Program-made: the position numbers and the translations under genes | Notes under the pieces: generated by a model | What the model was told of the DNA's origin: nothing | The model's input: only the letters and a program-made list of their open reading frames with translations | Database searches by the model: none | Part shown: positions 5,255 through 8,124 of the stretch, piece after piece | How the letters are laid out: each line of letters opens with the position of its first letter | Position numbering within the stretch: the first letter of the stretch is position 1 | NCBI GenBank assembly: GCA_965651255.1 | Contig: CBFGRU010000135.1 | Coordinates: 1-8,124, forward strand | Length of the DNA: 8,124 nt | Source: CBFGRU01 sp965651255 | Lineage (GTDB): Bacteria > Planctomycetota > Phycisphaerae > Phycisphaerales > SM1A02 | Reading direction: 5' to 3'

Positions 5255-6484
5255 ATGAACTTCCTCCACACCATTCCGCTCGCGCAGCACATGCCGATCA
5301 TCACGCCGTGGTGGATGTATCACCTGCCGGCGTACATCTTCATCTTCTGTTTCGGCGCGTGCGTCGGCAGTTTCCTGAACGTCATCATCTACCGCCTGCC
5401 CGCGGGTATGAGCGTCATCACACCGCCCAGCCGGTGCCCGACGTGCGGAGCGCGGCTCGCGTGGCATGACAATCTTCCCATCCTCGGCTGGTTTCTTCTG
5501 CGGGGAAAGTGTCGTCGCTGCGGCGTCGGAATCAGCGCCCAGTACGCCATCATCGAGACGTTCATCGCGTTCCTGTTCCTGGGCCTGGCGATTCTCTACT
5601 TCCTGTTGCGGCCGGTCGATTCCATCTGGTGGACGCAGATCGGCGGCGAGTGGTGGTACTTCAACGGCCTCGCGCGAACGTGGCCAGCGTTTCTTGCGAT
5701 TCTCTTTCTCATCGCCGGCCTCATCGCGATGACCATCATCGACGCCCGCACCTTCACCATTCCGATCGAGATTCCAAACTTCATCACCATTGCTGCCTTC
5801 ATCCTCATTCCGCTTCAGGCCGTGCTGCCCGCCACGCCGCGCGAGAGTCAGGCGTTTGCTTTCCCGCTCCCCGGAACACTCTTCACAATGATCGCCATTG
5901 GCGGCATGCTCGGCGTCATCATCTCGCTCCTCCTGCTCAGAAAGGGCATCCTGCGGTACAGCTTCGCCGATTACGACGAATACGTGAAGGACGATGAACC
6001 GCTGGCGGAGTATCCGCACGGCAGGCGGGAGATGCTCATCGAGCTGAAGTACCTGCTGCCGATCATCGCCGGCCTCACCCTCGGCGGCATCATCGGCGGG
6101 GTACTCGACACAGACCTGCCGCTCTTCATCCGAGCGATCGGCGCGACCTTCCTCGGCTATCTCGTCGGCGGGGCGATGATCTGGGCGACACGCATTCTCG
6201 GCACCCTGGGCTTCGGGCGGGAAGCGATGGGCATGGGCGATGTTCACCTGCTCGCCGCTGTCGGAGCTGTGCTCGGCTGGGAGGCAACCGTCTGGGCGTT
6301 CTTTGCAGCGCCGATCATCGGTCTCAGTTGGACGGTCTTTGCCCTCATCCTCGCGCTCTTTAGTCGAAAGTTTCGACGCGAGTTGCCCTACGGCCCGCAC
6401 CTTGCGATCGGCACATTCCTGGTGATCCTTGCCTGGCCCGCGATCGAATGGTTCAAGAATGTCTATCTCTTCCCTGCTTTGTGA
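5255..6484 (+). CDS. A24 type IV prepilin peptidase / methyltransferase
   Basis: This inner-membrane aspartic protease (PilD family) cleaves leader peptides from type IV pilin or type II secretion pseudopilin precursors and usually N-methylates them. The N-terminal domain has VGSFLNVIIYRLP (37-49) and the two zinc-type pairs Cys61/Cys64 and Cys86/Cys89. The peptidase domain has Asp163 in MTIIDARTFTIP (159-170) and Asp329 in the GMGD motif (326-329), with the conserved LPYGPHLAIG near 377-386. Several hydrophobic membrane segments are evident. At 409 aa it is much longer than the usual 250-290 aa. The excess lies between the two Asp motifs, including a polar acidic loop (about 234-262), and in a WW-rich loop at about 122-140. 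No pilin gene is visible nearby. It lies 21 nt after xseB, probably in the same operon by position only. Confidence 0.93.
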   Translation: MNFLHTIPLAQHMPIITPWWMYHLPAYIFIFCFGACVGSFLNVIIYRLPAGMSVITPPSRCPTCGARLAWHDNLPILGWFLLRGKCRRCGVGISAQYAIIETFIAFLFLGLAILYFLLRPVDSIWWTQIGGEWWYFNGLARTWPAFLAILFLIAGLIAMTIIDARTFTIPIEIPNFITIAAFILIPLQAVLPATPRESQAFAFPLPGTLFTMIAIGGMLGVIISLLLLRKGILRYSFADYDEYVKDDEPLAEYPHGRREMLIELKYLLPIIAGLTLGGIIGGVLDTDLPLFIRAIGATFLGYLVGGAMIWATRILGTLGFGREAMGMGDVHLLAAVGAVLGWEATVWAFFAAPIIGLSWTVFALILALFSRKFRRELPYGPHLAIGTFLVILAWPAIEWFKNVYLFPAL

Positions 6485-6503
6485 GTCGCGGCCGTGCGCG
6501 GAC
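6485..6503 (+). terminator. Weak hairpin directly after the prepilin peptidase stop
   Basis: GTCGCG (6485-6490) pairs with CGC and GAC (6497-6503, with G6500 bulged) across a 6-nt loop, starting at the first base after the stop codon. It has only six base pairs and no T-run, so terminator function is uncertain. Confidence 0.25.
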
Positions 6504-6512
6504 AAAGAGAAA

Positions 6513-6543
6513 TTGCGCGAAACTCGCCGCGCCGGACGATAAT
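6513..6543 (+). promoter_or_regulatory. Candidate promoter for the OmpA-like lipoprotein gene
   Basis: TTGCGC (6513-6518) and GATAAT (6538-6543) resemble sigma-70 boxes, the -10 matching at five of six positions. The spacing of 19 nt is longer than optimal. It would give a leader of about 135 nt before ATG 6688. Confidence 0.35.
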
Positions 6544-6612
6544 CACCCGGACTGGCGAAGCCCGAGGTGTAATCTCCGCCGGCAACTGGACAACGGCGGA
6601 CATTTCGGGTGA
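6543..6612 (+). other. Nested inverted repeats upstream of the lipoprotein gene
   Basis: An outer perfect 7-bp repeat, TCACCCG (6543-6549) with CGGGTGA (6606-6612), extends inward by a G-U and an A-U pair. It encloses a GGC-GAA-GCC mini-hairpin (6554-6562) and a perfect 7-bp stem TCCGCCG/CGGCGGA (6575-6581 and 6594-6600) with a 12-nt loop. As RNA this could fold into a three-way junction. The outer left arm overlaps the candidate -10 box, so either the promoter lies elsewhere or the outer repeat acts as DNA. Confidence 0.4.
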
Positions 6613-6687
6613 AATTGGCGACAACACCGGCCGTCCGCCACGGAGATGGATAGCCGCGGTCCGACCGTTCTGAAAGGATGCTGAACC

Positions 6688-7344
6688 ATGCGTCGTTCCG
6701 TACTGCTCACGCTGCTGCTCGCGACTTCCGCGATGCTGACCGGCTGCAACAATTCCCTCAAAGATGAAAACGCCGCGCTGATGGAGGAGTCGCAGAACCT
6801 CCGCGCCCAACTCGCCGACCGCAATGATGCGCTCGAAGCAGCCAATGCGGACCGGCGCGAGATGGAGATGATCAACGCCGAACTTCGCCGCCAGAACGAT
6901 GAGCTGAACCAGCAGCTCGCCGCGCGGCCCTCGCAGCCGGAACGCCGCACCGGCTTCGAAGGTATCGAAGGCGTCTCCAGTCAATTCGCCAACGGCATGG
7001 TCACCGTCACCATCGCCAGCGACATTCTCTTCGATTCGGGAAAAGCCGCGCTGAAGACCAACGCCCAGCGTTCGCTTGATCAGGTCGCGTCCGTTCTGAA
7101 CTCACAGTACAACGGCCGCACCATCCGTATTGCCGGTCACACCGACACCGATCCCATCGTCAAGAGCGGCTGGAAGACCAACTATCACCTCGGTGCCGAA
7201 CGAGCGTACAGCGTCATGGAGTACCTCAAAGGCCGCCGCGTGCCTGAGAATCGAATGTTCATCGCCAGCTTTGGACCCAACCGGCCGCAGGGGTCCAAGG
7301 CCCAGAGCCGCCGCGTCGAGATCGCGGTCATGATGAACGAATGA
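6688..7344 (+). CDS. OmpA-like peptidoglycan-associated lipoprotein, 218 aa
   Basis: Probably a periplasmic, outer-membrane-anchored lipoprotein that binds peptidoglycan, a Pal-like envelope tether. The start ATG 6688 has GAAAGGA (6672-6678) 9 nt upstream. The N-terminus is a lipoprotein signal peptide (MRRS, hydrophobic 5-16) with lipobox LTGC and Cys20 as lipidation site. Residues about 24-80 are a polar heptad-rich coiled coil. The OmpA-like domain spans about 100-216: ILFDSGKAALK (113-123), GHTDTDP (150-156) and NYHLGAERA (165-173). It ends with RRVEIAVM (208-215). Asp153 and Arg172 correspond to the usual diaminopimelate-contacting residues. A short insertion separates the GHTD motif from the Asn-containing helix. 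Coiled coil plus OmpA-like domain differs from a plain Pal, and no tol genes are in view, so I give no symbol. Confidence 0.9.
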   Translation: MRRSVLLTLLLATSAMLTGCNNSLKDENAALMEESQNLRAQLADRNDALEAANADRREMEMINAELRRQNDELNQQLAARPSQPERRTGFEGIEGVSSQFANGMVTVTIASDILFDSGKAALKTNAQRSLDQVASVLNSQYNGRTIRIAGHTDTDPIVKSGWKTNYHLGAERAYSVMEYLKGRRVPENRMFIASFGPNRPQGSKAQSRRVEIAVMMNE

Positions 7345-7369
7345 CCCCCAACTCATTTCAGTGATCTCC

Positions 7370-7407
7370 CCACCGTGCGATGACTGGCTCAGGTCGTCGC
7401 GCGGTGG
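7370..7407 (+). terminator. Long hairpin after the lipoprotein gene, likely transcript end
   Basis: Bases 7370-7383 pair with 7394-7407 in an uninterrupted 14-bp stem with two G-U pairs, closed by a 10-nt loop. It lies 25 nt after the stop codon. No T-run follows, so it is not a canonical intrinsic terminator, but the stem is strong enough to end or protect the mRNA. It lies just before the 21-nt repeat array. Confidence 0.6.
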
Positions 7408-7456
7408 TATTGGGTCGGGACACGGTCTGGCCCACCCCGTGGGCACCCTCATGAAC

Positions 7457-7813
7457 GAATCGCCCGCGGTGCAGTCTGACTCACGATCAATGAATACCGA
7501 ACGGAGCGGTGCGAGATTCAAACCGCGGGCCGGCCGTTTTGAAGATCCACCACCGCGAAACGAAGAACGCGATCGGCCAACCGAATTGGAGTCCTGCCGT
7601 ATCGAATTGCACGGCGGGACATTCTTATGGCGAGCGGGCAGAGTCGCATCTCAGCCAGTGGGAACCGAAAGTCGTACGCTGGGAATCGAATTTCACCGCA
7701 GCAAAGTCGAATCTCAGACGGTCCGTTCTGAATGGGGTGGGTTTTCTATCGAATCACCGCGGTTTCTATCGGACGATCGCACACTCACCCGGTGGGATGG
7801 TCCGTGTTTTCGG
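7457..7813. repeat. Degenerate tandem array of about seventeen 21-nt units
   Basis: Cut into 21-nt steps from 7457, 12 of 17 units begin GAA, 2 begin GAC and most end in a pyrimidine-C such as TC or CC. Clear examples start at 7562, 7583, 7604, 7667, 7688, 7709, 7730 and 7751. Some units are closer relatives: GTCGCATCTCAG at 7643 and GTCGAATCTCAG at 7706 differ at one position, exactly three units apart. TTTCTATCG is repeated at 7743 and 7763, one base short of a full unit. A frame from ATG 7451 (or GTG 7361) to TAG 7825 reads the array as heptads starting with Glu in 11 of 17 units. That frame has no visible Shine-Dalgarno site and uses rarer codons (TTA, AGA, CTA), so coding is doubtful. 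The array fills the gap between two convergent genes, and a displaced GAATC at 7816 may be a further decayed unit. Confidence 0.7.
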
Positions 7814-7859
7814 CGGAATCAATAGGGATCCTGACCGGAAGCGGGAGGCCTCGGCCGCG

Positions 7860-8124
7860 TCAGAAGTCGACCTTGAGCCCTTCCGCGCGGACCTGCTGAA
7901 TGAGGAGTTGGATGTCTCCGAGGGCGCGCTCCAGCCGGATGGCCGCATCGTTCAGCGAGAGGTAGAGGGTGGGGTTGTTCAGGAGTTCGGAGACCGTGCC
8001 CGGCCCCTCGAGCGCGCGCCGGGAGACAAGGCGGACATCCTCCAGGGTGATGGCGATCTGGTCGGCGACGGGGAGGAACCGTTGCGTGAGGGTGTCGGCA
8101 TCCTCTTCCAGGGCGGTGGCAAGG
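7860..8124 (-). CDS. MlaD/MCE-family protein, C-terminal 87 residues (5' part outside window)
   Basis: On the minus strand an open frame enters from the right edge and ends at TGA complementary to 7860-7862. The visible part is all helical and amphipathic, starting LATALEEDADTL. It contains GTVSELLNNPTLYLSLNDA, followed by a helix and the end EGLKVDF. The G-T-[VL]-x-x-L-L-N-[ND]-P-x-L-Y-x-x-L-N pattern near the C-terminus is typical of MlaD/MCE-domain proteins. These act in ABC-linked lipid transport between inner and outer membranes. The MCE domain itself is not in view, so the assignment rests on this tail. It converges with the lipoprotein gene. Other long helical envelope proteins are possible alternatives. 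Confidence 0.7.
   Translation of the reverse strand, partial: LATALEEDADTLTQRFLPVADQIAITLEDVRLVSRRALEGPGTVSELLNNPTLYLSLNDAAIRLERALGDIQLLIQQVRAEGLKVDF

Noticed and set aside
4988..6505. 505-aa minus-strand frame
   Set aside because: It is antisense to xseB and the prepilin peptidase, both unmistakable. Its composition is highly charged and low-complexity, as expected from a mirrored GC-rich gene.
7457..7813. CRISPR array
   Set aside because: Units are contiguous, diverged and without constant repeats separated by unique spacers, and no cas genes are in view.
7451..7825. 124-aa protein encoded by the 21-nt repeat array
   Set aside because: Not called as a gene: no Shine-Dalgarno site before ATG 7451, atypical codons and no recognisable fold. 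The open frame may be a by-product of a 21-nt period. Kept open as a finding.
7846..7859. GC-rich palindromic bases as terminator of the MlaD-like gene
   Set aside because: Only very short overlapping palindromes (AGGCCT, GGCC-TC-GGCC) and no T-run on the minus strand. Chance is likely at this GC content.

Overview
GC-rich bacterial DNA with two parts: the integrase-proximal end of an integrated genetic element (1 to about 3264) and a chromosomal housekeeping segment (about 3265 to 8124). The gene mix is exonuclease VII, a long A24 prepilin peptidase, a short coiled-coil OmpA-like lipoprotein and an MCE/MlaD-type protein. That fits a didermic bacterium, and I tentatively suggest Planctomycetota (Phycisphaerae-like). 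This placement is an inference from gene style, not a search result.

Element part: four small plus-strand genes (the first truncated by the window edge) are linked by three successive 4-nt ATGA stop/start overlaps. The chain ends in a strong intrinsic terminator (875-909). A 246-aa unknown gene (935-1675) and a hairpin follow. Next is a 255-bp leader carrying three copies of an 11-bp GTCCCTACCA-type repeat, the last abutting the start codon of a tyrosine recombinase (1931-3139). The integrase reads toward the 3' end of a minus-strand tRNA-Arg(UCG) (3265-3337), the classical arrangement of an element integrated in a tRNA gene. The far end of the element lies outside the window. Apart from the integrase, none of its genes is recognisable to me.

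Chromosomal part: xseA, probably from GTG 3392, diverges from the tRNA gene. It is followed closely by xseB and an A24 prepilin peptidase, all on the plus strand and apparently one operon. XseA ends in QLDLF, a textbook-like sliding-clamp binding pentapeptide. After a 203-bp gap with hairpin potential comes the OmpA-like lipoprotein (6688-7344), then a 14-bp stem hairpin. The C-terminus of an MlaD-like protein comes in from the opposite strand (7860-8124).

The most unusual structure is the intergenic stretch between these convergent genes. About 7457-7813 is a degenerate tandem array of roughly 17 units of 21 nt, most beginning GAA. Because 21 is a multiple of three, it can also be read as heptads starting with Glu. 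I cannot tell whether it works as DNA, RNA or protein.
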